Source: Pseudomonas svalbardensis (lineage in GTDB: Bacteria; Pseudomonadota; Gammaproteobacteria; Pseudomonadales; Pseudomonadaceae). Taken from it: DNA of 64,000 nt. Position numbers and translations under genes: made by a program. The DNA is taken from NCBI RefSeq assembly GCF_030053115.1, contig NZ_CP125619.1, positions 1,675,001 through 1,739,000 of the forward strand, written 5' to 3'. Shown here piece by piece: positions 28,042 to 35,907 of the stretch. The first letter of the stretch is position 1. Every line of letters starts with the position of its first letter. The notes beneath the pieces are model-generated. The model was not told where the DNA came from. It ran no database searches and saw only the letters and a list, made by a program, of their open reading frames with translations.

Positions 28042-29245
28042 GAATTTGTTAGTCTCGAATGATGACAGCTCCGATACCATTGCGCTGGCTCTGTCCGGGG
28101 GAGGGGCTCGGGCCATGGCATTCCATTTGGGATGCCTGCGAGCTTTGCATGATTTGGGGATACTTCAGCGGGTGTCCACGATAACCGCGGTTTCAGGTGG
28201 TAGCGTTCTTGCTGGGTTGTATTGCAGCTACCCTGGAGATTTTGAGTCATTTGAGGCGAAAGTGCGTGAGGTCTTGAGGCAAGGCTTTGTCATGCAGGCC
28301 CTTAAGAGAGTCGTGACCTCCGCCGATGGCATGAAAGCAGTGGCATATGCCACTGCGCTGCTATTTGAACGATCAGTAGCGTTCATCGCCCGCTTGGTTT
28401 TGTGGCTATGTGGTAAGTCTAAGCCCGGTGAGCATTGGCCGAATTCGGCGCCTTTTTTGCGGAAAGCCAGCCGGACGACGATTCTGCGCAATGTTTTCAG
28501 CAAAACGTTCAATGGCTGCATGCTGAAGGACCTCCGCAAAGATCGTCCTACCCTAATTGTCATCGCGTGCGAGCTACGAGCTAAGGCTGCGTTTTATTTT
28601 ACGAGAGAAAGTCTTCACTGCTGGCGGTATGGTTCAGCGAGTGCAGACGGGGTGGAGCTTGCAGACGCCGTTGTGGCCTCGGCGGCATACCCGGCGGCTT
28701 TGCCTGCCCTAGATCAGCGATTGGTCTTCAACAAAAAAGGTGTAAAAGCGGCTCACCGCATTACGCTGACTGATGGCGGCGTTTATGACAACCTTGGTCT
28801 AGCTCCGATATGGCCTGACCGCGATTTCTCCGAAAGCATGCACGTAAATCGGCATGATCGGATCATCGCATGTAGGGCTGGATATAGTCTCGATGTGACT
28901 GAGCCATCTTCCGTTTGGATGTCGCGAATGGGCGCTGCGTTTGAAAGCGTGTTCGCAAGGGCTCAAAACCTTTCTACTAAACGTCTATTCGACCTCAAGG
29001 AAGCAGGTAAGTTGAAAGGATTTCTGCTGCCGTATCTTGGGCAGAAGGATAGCAGTCTGAAATTTACCAATACCAATATGGTTAGTGGTGAGGTTACGGC
29101 CGGATATCCCACTAATTTTAACGCAATGGATAAGGAGTGGATCGAGCGACTGGTGAGGCGGGGCGAGCAGATTGTCCATGCTCAGGTCAAAGAACACTGG
29201 CCTTCGGCCTTACCAACGCAGACGCAAGAGGTTGAAAAACTCTAG
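28028..29245 (+). CDS. Patatin-like phospholipase, third gene of the E2-E1-JAB operon
   Basis: 405 residues. The patatin elements are present: the glycine-rich oxyanion loop GGGAR (residues 24-28), the nucleophile elbow AVSGGS (Ser56) and the catalytic Asp of DGG (Asp249). A hydrophobic stretch around residues 107-129 could associate with membrane. Patatin-like lipases serve as membrane-degrading effectors in several defence systems, for example CapV in CBASS, so an effector role is a fair inference. GGAAGGAG lies about ten bases before the ATG, inside the upstream gene; the 14-base overlap implies coupled translation. Confidence 0.88.
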   Translation: MGMNENLLVSNDDSSDTIALALSGGGARAMAFHLGCLRALHDLGILQRVSTITAVSGGSVLAGLYCSYPGDFESFEAKVREVLRQGFVMQALKRVVTSADGMKAVAYATALLFERSVAFIARLVLWLCGKSKPGEHWPNSAPFLRKASRTTILRNVFSKTFNGCMLKDLRKDRPTLIVIACELRAKAAFYFTRESLHCWRYGSASADGVELADAVVASAAYPAALPALDQRLVFNKKGVKAAHRITLTDGGVYDNLGLAPIWPDRDFSESMHVNRHDRIIACRAGYSLDVTEPSSVWMSRMGAAFESVFARAQNLSTKRLFDLKEAGKLKGFLLPYLGQKDSSLKFTNTNMVSGEVTAGYPTNFNAMDKEWIERLVRRGEQIVHAQVKEHWPSALPTQTQEVEKL

Positions 29246-29270
29246 CATCTGCGCTCTGGAGACTCTAGGT

Positions 29271-29300
29271 GGCGCACAGTTTGTTACCTGTGCGCTTTAC
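29271..29300. terminator. Bidirectional hairpin between converging operons
   Basis: GCGCACAG (29,272-29,279) pairs with CTGTGCGC (29,288-29,295) around an eight-base loop, with TTTACTT after it on the plus strand. It overlaps the stop codon of the minus-strand MBL gene and follows the patatin gene by 26 bases. Confidence 0.6.
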
Positions 29301-30675
29301 TTAGGATAGCTGGGCATCTCCAGTTCTGGACGTTTAAGTTTATATTTCCAGGAGCAGCATCGTATATGTCATGTAATTTAAAAAAGCTCCCTGCGCCGAC
29401 TCGGTAGTTGGCAAATAGCTTAACATGCCCCTTCAAGTCGATTTTAACTTCTTTATGAGGATGATATGAGGAGCTATTAGGAACGCATTGGATAAAGTAA
29501 GAAGCTGCAAAAACGTCAGCTGCGCCTTGATGCCAAGAATGCCTTGACCCATGGTGAGGAACTTGAACTGTAGCAAGTGATTCCCACCTTTCAAAGCCCA
29601 AATGTGATTTCAATGAGTTTAGGGTGTACGGGTTTACTGTTAAGTCTCCGAGAGAGAGGCTGCTATAACGATCCTCGAATTCACCTTTCCAATCGTTGTA
29701 GGCACATGGATAATCGCAAATCGGGCGAACATATAGGCAGAGGGAAATGTTGTTTCGTTTTTTACTGCTTTTCCCAAAATGGTGATCGTAAACGTAGCGA
29801 AGCTTTTTACGCCAATTTGTCTTCGGTTGCTCGTTGGTAAATCCAATTCTATACTGTTTGACTATATCTTGGATTTGCCGTGATACTTCGTCCATGTCGG
29901 ATTTAGATCGCTTGGCCAATACCTTTCCAGAGTCAAGTAGTGTGCACATTGTGGGGGCATCAGAGTTGTAGAACATAAACTCAAGATTTGAGTTTAATGC
30001 CCTAAAGGCTTGATGGTGGTTCATAGAATAAAATTTTGGAGAATGATTGCTCTTTGTATTAGATTCACTATTGGGTTTTGCGAAAATGTCTAGCTCAGAG
30101 TCCGCGTGCCAAGTACCGTACTCCCGCTCCATAACTGACCTTTTTTCATTACCATAAGGCAGTTCGTTAGGTCCAATTTTTGGTGGAACTCTGTCAATGT
30201 CAGACGCTCGATGTTCGTCAGGGTCATCCATCGAGCCGCCTTTGATCTCCAATATATTCATTACCTGGCCCTCTAATCCTCGTGCGGCCAGCCATTGTTT
30301 TGGATCCAGCTGTAACAATGCGGTGGAAGCTGAACAAGATGCTCCACCATGATCAGATACATTTTCAAGCTTTTGAGATAAATGAGTGTATGGCAAAGCG
30401 AGCCATTTAACCTTCCAGGTTTTCAAGAACAACTCTACGCCATTTACATGGTCATCATCGAAATGTGAGAGAACGAGCAAGTCGACAGCCGCGCCGTGTC
30501 TCCATCTTGGTGACCAATACGTCAGATCGTCAATTAGATTAGATAAATGCTTCTTTCGTTTAGAACCGCAGTCGTAGGCCCACCTGAACATACCGTGTTT
30601 TTTACCCCAGGCCGTACCTGTGTGAAAGGTGCCATGGCCAGCTGGGTGATACAGTTGTGATATTTTAATTGTCAT
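29284..30675 (-). CDS. MBL-fold hydrolase (463 residues)
   Basis: A metallo-beta-lactamase-fold protein of the ComEC type with SHFDDDH (His71, Asp73, Asp75, His76) and a second ligand block VPHHGSRHSW around residue 374. It is longer than its neighbour because of a large insertion (about residues 110-330) rich in charged residues. No signal peptide is visible, so a cytoplasmic location is likely. It is the last gene of a minus-strand run (membrane protein, MBL-300, MBL-463) with a 74-base gap before it. The gene is AT-rich compared with the core genes. Its substrate is unknown. Confidence 0.78.
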   Translation of the reverse strand: MTIKISQLYHPAGHGTFHTGTAWGKKHGMFRWAYDCGSKRKKHLSNLIDDLTYWSPRWRHGAAVDLLVLSHFDDDHVNGVELFLKTWKVKWLALPYTHLSQKLENVSDHGGASCSASTALLQLDPKQWLAARGLEGQVMNILEIKGGSMDDPDEHRASDIDRVPPKIGPNELPYGNEKRSVMEREYGTWHADSELDIFAKPNSESNTKSNHSPKFYSMNHHQAFRALNSNLEFMFYNSDAPTMCTLLDSGKVLAKRSKSDMDEVSRQIQDIVKQYRIGFTNEQPKTNWRKKLRYVYDHHFGKSSKKRNNISLCLYVRPICDYPCAYNDWKGEFEDRYSSLSLGDLTVNPYTLNSLKSHLGFERWESLATVQVPHHGSRHSWHQGAADVFAASYFIQCVPNSSSYHPHKEVKIDLKGHVKLFANYRVGAGSFFKLHDIYDAAPGNINLNVQNWRCPAILSKAHR

Positions 30676-30749
30676 TGGTAGGCTCGACAGGGCGTATAAC
30701 TTGTTTGACGTATGTTCAATGGAAGAGCAGGGCGAGCCTGCCCCGCTTT

Positions 30750-31652
30750 TTAAAAGTTCAAGGTTCCAATGTAGTAGTCCAGATCTCGGACACCAAAATT
30801 TTCGTTTGGCTTGTCTTCATCCGTTAACCAGTCTTTTTTTCCGTAGCTTTCCAAAGATGCATAGCAATGAACTTTGCGTCCGTCTGGAATGAATGTGATG
30901 TCGCCAGCTTTATTTTGAGTGATTTTTTTATAGCCTGAGTAATAATTAAGGTGTCGGCTTGGTGCCTCACCAATGACGATGATTTTTGGATTCAACTTCT
31001 CAAGCCATTTATTTGGCAGTTTCCCCGAGTCCCTTCCGTGGTGAGGTGCGAATACGATAGTGGTTTCCGGAAGCTCAATGTGATCAAAAATCTTCTCCAT
31101 AAATGGGGTTTCCAGATCTCCCAACCACAGAAAGCTGGGCCCGCCCTTAATTGAGTAGCGCGCGACCAACGACGTGTTATTGAACTCCTTACCATCGGTT
31201 GACGCACGCAGCGCTTCTTGAAAATCTTCGTTCTTCAGGTCCGGCCAAAGGAAGCTTATGCCAGATGCAGCTCGCTCTTCGTCACCTTGGTTGATCCATT
31301 TTCGAGTACAACCCTTGTGCACGTAGAAGGCTTTATCACCGTCTCGAAGCTTGCAATAATGTTTGAATGAGACAGTTTCATCAGGCTTGTGAGCATCATT
31401 CTTAACCACATAAAAATTACTTATCGGCATCCGTTTATCAAGATGCTCGATTCCTTGAAGGTGATCTTCATCAGGATGGGTTGAGATGAAACGAGTGATA
31501 CTCTTTTCTTTGGATTCCTGTATCAATTCGTCGACTAGCCACTCTTTGTGCTCGCCAAATAGTTGGCAATCAATAATTGTGAAGTTGTCTGTGTCGTGCT
31601 TAATGTAAAACATGTCACCGTTTCCAACAGTGAACGATCTAATCATTGACAT
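30750..31652 (-). CDS. MBL-fold hydrolase (300 residues)
   Basis: A compact metallo-beta-lactamase-fold protein with STHPDEDH (His59, Asp61, Asp63, His64), WLGDLE (Asp179) and APHHGRDSG (His204, His205), i.e. the full ComEC-type metal site. It has no signal peptide. AAGGA lies eight bases before the ATG. Only nine bases separate it from the upstream membrane-protein gene, which points to one transcript and a joint function. It shares the fold but little sequence with the two other MBL proteins of the locus. Confidence 0.8.
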   Translation of the reverse strand: MSMIRSFTVGNGDMFYIKHDTDNFTIIDCQLFGEHKEWLVDELIQESKEKSITRFISTHPDEDHLQGIEHLDKRMPISNFYVVKNDAHKPDETVSFKHYCKLRDGDKAFYVHKGCTRKWINQGDEERAASGISFLWPDLKNEDFQEALRASTDGKEFNNTSLVARYSIKGGPSFLWLGDLETPFMEKIFDHIELPETTIVFAPHHGRDSGKLPNKWLEKLNPKIIVIGEAPSRHLNYYSGYKKITQNKAGDITFIPDGRKVHCYASLESYGKKDWLTDEDKPNENFGVRDLDYYIGTLNF

Positions 31653-31661
31653 TGGGTATCC

Positions 31662-32411
31662 TTACTTTTCGGTTGAATTAGACTTCTTGGTGCGGATCAG
31701 TGTTTCGCAGCTGAGAATTAACTGGCGGCCATAAGCGCGCGAAGCTTCTCGGACAACTGCGGCATGAACGGCGGCCATCATGTAAGCCGAGTGCAGGACC
31801 ACGGAAGTTATGACTATGATGATCTTTTCATCGATCTTGGGGAGTGAGGCGAAGTAACTGGGACCAAAATAAAGGATGCCGACGCAGAGGATCAGCACAA
31901 CCGAATTGCAAAATAAAGCTGTAGTCTTCAGACCTAAGAGGTTACGACGAAATCCATATGTAATGTTCTCGCTGAACAGCAGGTTGAACGTGCTGTGATC
32001 TCGCGATTCCTCCCTTAGCCAAGCATTAGCGCTTCGGTAGAAGTCGTTTGCGTGCTGCGGACGGAGTTTCTCATCTTCTACCGTTGGTGCGGATTGGTTC
32101 AGTTGAGCGGCAACGAATTCACGGTATCGATCCTTGGATCCCTCTGGCACGTCTGGATTATCCCTATGCCATTGATCAGGCGTCTCGCCCGTGCCCAGTT
32201 TCTCCTGGACTTTTTTACCGCGGTGCCTTGCCATGTCTGCAAAGGCAAAAAGCAATACCGCGCCCATAGCGACGGCGATCACATGCGAAAGGTCTAAGTG
32301 ATCCCAAGGCACAATGATGAACAGAAGGGTCAGTGTAGGTAAGCCAGCAATTAATGCTGGAAACACACGAGCTTTAAGGCTGTAGGTATCGAACTGACTG
32401 AAAATTTCCAT
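31662..32411 (-). CDS. Four-helix membrane protein, partner of MBL hydrolase
   Basis: 249 residues. Two N-terminal transmembrane helices (about residues 18-34 and 38-58), a soluble loop of about 100 residues, then two C-terminal helices (about 160-180 and 195-220). The start at 32,411 has GGAGG eight bases upstream; a further in-frame start 21 bases earlier is less likely. It is the first gene of the operon with the two MBL hydrolases. The layout (membrane protein plus soluble enzyme) resembles effector/sensor pairs of defence systems, but no known family is recognised. Confidence 0.65.
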   Translation of the reverse strand: MEIFSQFDTYSLKARVFPALIAGLPTLTLLFIIVPWDHLDLSHVIAVAMGAVLLFAFADMARHRGKKVQEKLGTGETPDQWHRDNPDVPEGSKDRYREFVAAQLNQSAPTVEDEKLRPQHANDFYRSANAWLREESRDHSTFNLLFSENITYGFRRNLLGLKTTALFCNSVVLILCVGILYFGPSYFASLPKIDEKIIIVITSVVLHSAYMMAAVHAAVVREASRAYGRQLILSCETLIRTKKSNSTEK

Positions 32412-32520
32412 GTGTTCCTCCGTGCCTTCCATACCACGATCTCGCAGCGCGTTTCTGGGTGCATGAGGCTACTCACGATTACTGAGCGGCTTTGGCAGGA
32501 CTGAACACATGACAGCGAGC

Positions 32521-32562
32521 TGCGATGATCGCACGATAACCAAGTGAATGGCCAGTGGCCAT
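32521..32562. promoter_or_regulatory. Two perfect palindromes upstream of the membrane-MBL-MBL operon
   Basis: TGCGATGATCGCA (32,521-32,533) and ATGGCCAGTGGCCAT (32,548-32,562) are perfect palindromes with single-base centres, 110-150 bases before the operon start. They look like operator sites. The rest of the 331-base gap (32,412-32,742) holds no gene. Confidence 0.45.
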
Positions 32563-32742
32563 AATTACTGTTATACCAAGTAGGTTCTGGGTATCAGACG
32601 CTGTAAACGGACAACGAAGTTGCGATACATATGATTAGGGTATGCCACCCCACTCATCGTCATGAATCACCATTTTTTGATAGATGCGATGCACCTTGCT
32701 ACCGCATCTGGCAGTTATTGCGTTGGATTTCCCGTTTAACGC

Positions 32743-34662
32743 TTACTCCATCCATATACGTTTCGAACTGTTCCTCTCGAAATTCAGTATCAACGAAAGC
32801 CGCTCTTTATGGGTGTCTGGAAAATAGATTTTTCCAGACGCTCGCGTGATGGCTGTGTACAAAAAAGCTAGCTGTTTCGACAGCGCTGTTTTTCCACGCA
32901 AATCTGAAAAATAGTAAAGGTCTTCTGAGATTGCCATTCGTTTGAATTCGAAGTTTTTTGCTGTGAATACTGTCGCCAGTAACGGCCGCAACGGCAAGGG
33001 GTGACTCAATTCAGCGATGGGCGCGTATTGATAAAGCTCGGTCACGCCGAATTTTACTCCAACCGTTTCAAGCCACTTCTCAACTCTGAGGAATGCATCG
33101 TTCCAGCTCATCACCTTGCGCAAATCATCCCACGTTCGGAACCCAGCTATAGCTTCATGTCTGGGGCGGTCCCCCTGAAATAACATCAGGCATGAATTCA
33201 AGAAGGACTCCGTTTTTTCGTTCCAATCGACGACTGCGGCTCCTCGCTGCATATCGCGGTTGCGGATCAGCCAGTCGAAAATTCCCCATTCGTCAGCGAC
33301 CAAGATTACTGTGGACTCAGGAGGGAAGGAGTTGGACGGGTACTCTGCGACCACCGTTTCCTTCGATTTGTCAGCAACAAAAGGTAAGGCGCTCGCTTCG
33401 GGGAACGCACCTATTAGTGGATTTACAAAATCTGCTAACGCAGGTCCAGCGCGCAGTGAAATGGCCATATCGTTGTGACGAATGGTGGCTTTGTGGCTAA
33501 CGTAGCGACCTTGCAAATTTTGAAATCTGTCGCCGAGAGAGATTACTGTGTGACCCGATTCATCCAGCAACTGAACAACCGGGCCAGATAGATCCTGCGC
33601 CTCATCGACAAGGATCGTGTCCGCGTATTCGGGGATTGAAAGTCCCGCTAGAGCCACCTGCTTGATTCGGTGATACCCGCGAACTGGAAGGGCCTCAGAT
33701 TCAACATCAAGGCAGGTCATTCTCATCCAAAGCTTGGCCGCTGCTGCTGCGACAGCCTCTTGCTCAATCAACGATAGCCATTGAATTTGGTTGCGAGGAA
33801 TGTGTGTTCTCGTAATGTAAGGATCGGAGGAGGAGCAAAATTTTGTGAGCACGCCCCAGCACAGCGCCGCGACTTGGAAAGAATTTCGCTTACCGATCGG
33901 TCCAAGTCCCACCTGTTCCGCGAGGACTGAATATGGGATTTGGATTCTCGACGCCGCAGTCATTTTATTCTGGAGTTCTCTGTTTCCCCTAGCCAGTATC
34001 TCTACCGCCAGATCTTTGAATGTATTTGTTTTTATCTGGTCCTTCGAAAATCTATTTCGGATTGGCTGGAGTTTGGGCCTTGTATCAGCGAGAAGCATGA
34101 ATCGCCGTTGTGGCATCAGTTCCAATATCTCACCAATAGCAAATGTCTTTCCTGTCCCCGCATGAGCCTGTGCTTCGATCGAGTCCTCCTGGTTAGCTCG
34201 GATGGTATGGATCATCCGCAGCTGGTGATCGCTCACACGTACGATCCTGCCGTTAGGCCGTACATGCTCATGGCTCAAAGCTCCCACGACAATGTGTTGC
34301 CTTTTGGCGTAGTCGAAATCCCATGAGCCGTCATGACGAACGTACTCACGACTAGCAATTGCCTCTTGGCTCATTAGGCCAATGTCTAATGAGGGTGCCA
34401 GCATGAGGCCGGCGGTAAATGCACTTCGGTTAAAATGGCTGGCCAACGCCGATTTCAGCAATTCGATGTCACGAGGCAATAAGCTGGCGAACGACCGCTC
34501 CATCTCCAGAGGCGCGCTCACTGGAAGCTTGGGAAGCTGGTGCAAATACAATATGGCCGCGACTTCGTAGAGCGACAGAAGCGCGATATCTGGACTGTTA
34601 CCGCTAGAGAGCGCAGCGCTCAGGTCTTCACTGAGCGGTAAATACCAGCTAGGTTTTGTCAT
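32743..34662 (-). CDS. UvrD/Rep-like SF1 helicase with a novel N-terminal region
   Basis: 639 residues. The SF1A helicase core begins near residue 145: Walker A AHAGTGKT (Lys172), motif II LVDEAQD (Asp353-Glu354), motif III SLGDRFQNLQGR and motif VI LYTAITRA near residue 608. The first 145 residues match no domain I recognise. Accessory domains 1B and 2B are short compared with UvrD (about 720 residues). It is encoded on the same strand as, and upstream of, the membrane-MBL-MBL operon but separated by 331 bases. Helicases of this kind are common components of phage-defence islands. The promoter probably lies in the divergent gap at 34,663-35,046. Confidence 0.82.
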   Translation of the reverse strand: MTKPSWYLPLSEDLSAALSSGNSPDIALLSLYEVAAILYLHQLPKLPVSAPLEMERSFASLLPRDIELLKSALASHFNRSAFTAGLMLAPSLDIGLMSQEAIASREYVRHDGSWDFDYAKRQHIVVGALSHEHVRPNGRIVRVSDHQLRMIHTIRANQEDSIEAQAHAGTGKTFAIGEILELMPQRRFMLLADTRPKLQPIRNRFSKDQIKTNTFKDLAVEILARGNRELQNKMTAASRIQIPYSVLAEQVGLGPIGKRNSFQVAALCWGVLTKFCSSSDPYITRTHIPRNQIQWLSLIEQEAVAAAAAKLWMRMTCLDVESEALPVRGYHRIKQVALAGLSIPEYADTILVDEAQDLSGPVVQLLDESGHTVISLGDRFQNLQGRYVSHKATIRHNDMAISLRAGPALADFVNPLIGAFPEASALPFVADKSKETVVAEYPSNSFPPESTVILVADEWGIFDWLIRNRDMQRGAAVVDWNEKTESFLNSCLMLFQGDRPRHEAIAGFRTWDDLRKVMSWNDAFLRVEKWLETVGVKFGVTELYQYAPIAELSHPLPLRPLLATVFTAKNFEFKRMAISEDLYYFSDLRGKTALSKQLAFLYTAITRASGKIYFPDTHKERLSLILNFERNSSKRIWME

Positions 34663-35046
34663 CGAATTTGATCATCAAAGGCAAAATATGCTTTGTATGA
34701 TGCCATGATTTGGCCACCACGAAGCGTCCTGATGTCTGTTATCAAATTGCCAATGGCGGTGAGAGCTAAGAGGGAGACAGCCAGAGCGTGGTGTTCTCTC
34801 TAGAAAATTGTTAAATCCAGCTACTCTTGAATCCAGCCAAGAGGTGCGGCTCCAGGGGGGGCGTTTTTTCCATTCCGTTGTCAGACTTGCAACCCTATTC
34901 TTTGGATATGTCAGCCAGTCATTACTGCCAGTTGGTCTGGGAAAACGGTGTGGGCAGTTGGAGCCGTACTAGAGGCGCTCAGCTTTCGGTTGCATTACGC
35001 AGCCAAACATTTAGATGCCGAGGGTGTCTCACACAGGAGTGGATTC
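34663..35046. other. Divergent intergenic region, 384 bases
   Basis: This gap separates the minus-strand helicase gene from the plus-strand TIR-like/Abi_C operon and should contain both promoters. An open frame enters it from 34,948 with a GTG start, but a better ribosome site is at 35,035. No other structure stands out. Confidence 0.6.
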
Positions 35047-35907
35047 ATGTTCAATCTTTTGGTCATGGCAGGAGGATGGACCGGGCGTCGTGATGATGTT
35101 GCGCTAGGGCGTGTTTATATCGATCAGACGCAGGAGCAGCAGTGGAAGGTCGGGGATCTCCCCAATTTTGATTTGATGCGAACGCTACCCGCCGTATTTG
35201 CCCCTGAAACCTACGGAGATGGTGCAGGCCAGGTTGCGCGTGTTGGAGAAATCATTAGCACGCGTATCCAGGGGGGCACTGTAGTAGTCGAATACCGATA
35301 CGACCCTGACATTCCGCCAATCCCCCAAATGGATCTGATCGCACTCGCTCCTGCGTTAGGAATTCACATTCCGCGAAGAGGGTTCGGCCCATTCGCACAT
35401 AGTCACTGGGCGATCAAAGACGCCAATTTGTTTAAAGTGTTGTTGACCGAATGGCGTGAGCCGGTCCGTCAACCTGTCGTCTTCCAGTTGGACGCGCCGC
35501 AACGAGTACGCCCTAATCTTTTGTCTGCAATGATGCCTTTCGCGGGCTTCGATGCGATTTGGGAAGCGATCCAACGCGCAGCTACATCAAATGGAATGGA
35601 GAGCGGCCGAGCAGACAACCGCTGGGACCACCCCTCAATAATCCAAGACGTCGTCGATCTAATAGACCAAGCAGCAATTGTCGTGTGTGACTGCACCGGC
35701 AAAAACGCGAACGTTTTTTATGAAATGGGAATAGCTCACGCGCTGGGGAAAGAAGTGATAATCATCACTCAGAACCCAGTAGATATCCCCTTTGATATCG
35801 CCCATCTCCGGCACATACGTTATTTGGGAAATGAGCAAGGAGTTCGGCAGCTTGAAGCCGATTTGGCAGGCCGAATCGCGGCGCTCAGAGCGTTCACCAT
35901 CCCATGA
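35047..35907 (+). CDS. TIR/nucleoside-deoxyribosyltransferase-like protein
   Basis: 286 residues. The C-terminal half (about residues 155-275) has the pattern of TIR-like and nucleoside 2-deoxyribosyltransferase-like domains: SAMMPFAGFDAIWEAI, then IVVCDCTGKNANVFYEMG and VPFDI-type LRHIRYL. This family uses nucleotide or NAD-type substrates and is frequent in defence proteins. The N-terminal half (about 1-130) is beta-rich and unrecognised. The ATG at 35,047 has AGGAG seven bases upstream; a GTG 99 bases earlier is an alternative. The stop overlaps the start of the Abi_C gene (ATGA), so the two form a coupled pair. Confidence 0.75.
   Translation: MFNLLVMAGGWTGRRDDVALGRVYIDQTQEQQWKVGDLPNFDLMRTLPAVFAPETYGDGAGQVARVGEIISTRIQGGTVVVEYRYDPDIPPIPQMDLIALAPALGIHIPRRGFGPFAHSHWAIKDANLFKVLLTEWREPVRQPVVFQLDAPQRVRPNLLSAMMPFAGFDAIWEAIQRAATSNGMESGRADNRWDHPSIIQDVVDLIDQAAIVVCDCTGKNANVFYEMGIAHALGKEVIIITQNPVDIPFDIAHLRHIRYLGNEQGVRQLEADLAGRIAALRAFTIP

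Noticed and set aside
24710..29245. Calling the operon type II CBASS
   Set aside because: No CD-NTase fold or motif is visible in any neighbouring gene, so the name would go beyond the evidence.
30724..30750. GC-rich hairpin just after the MBL-300 gene
   Set aside because: On the coding strand no T run follows, so it is not a convincing terminator for that gene.
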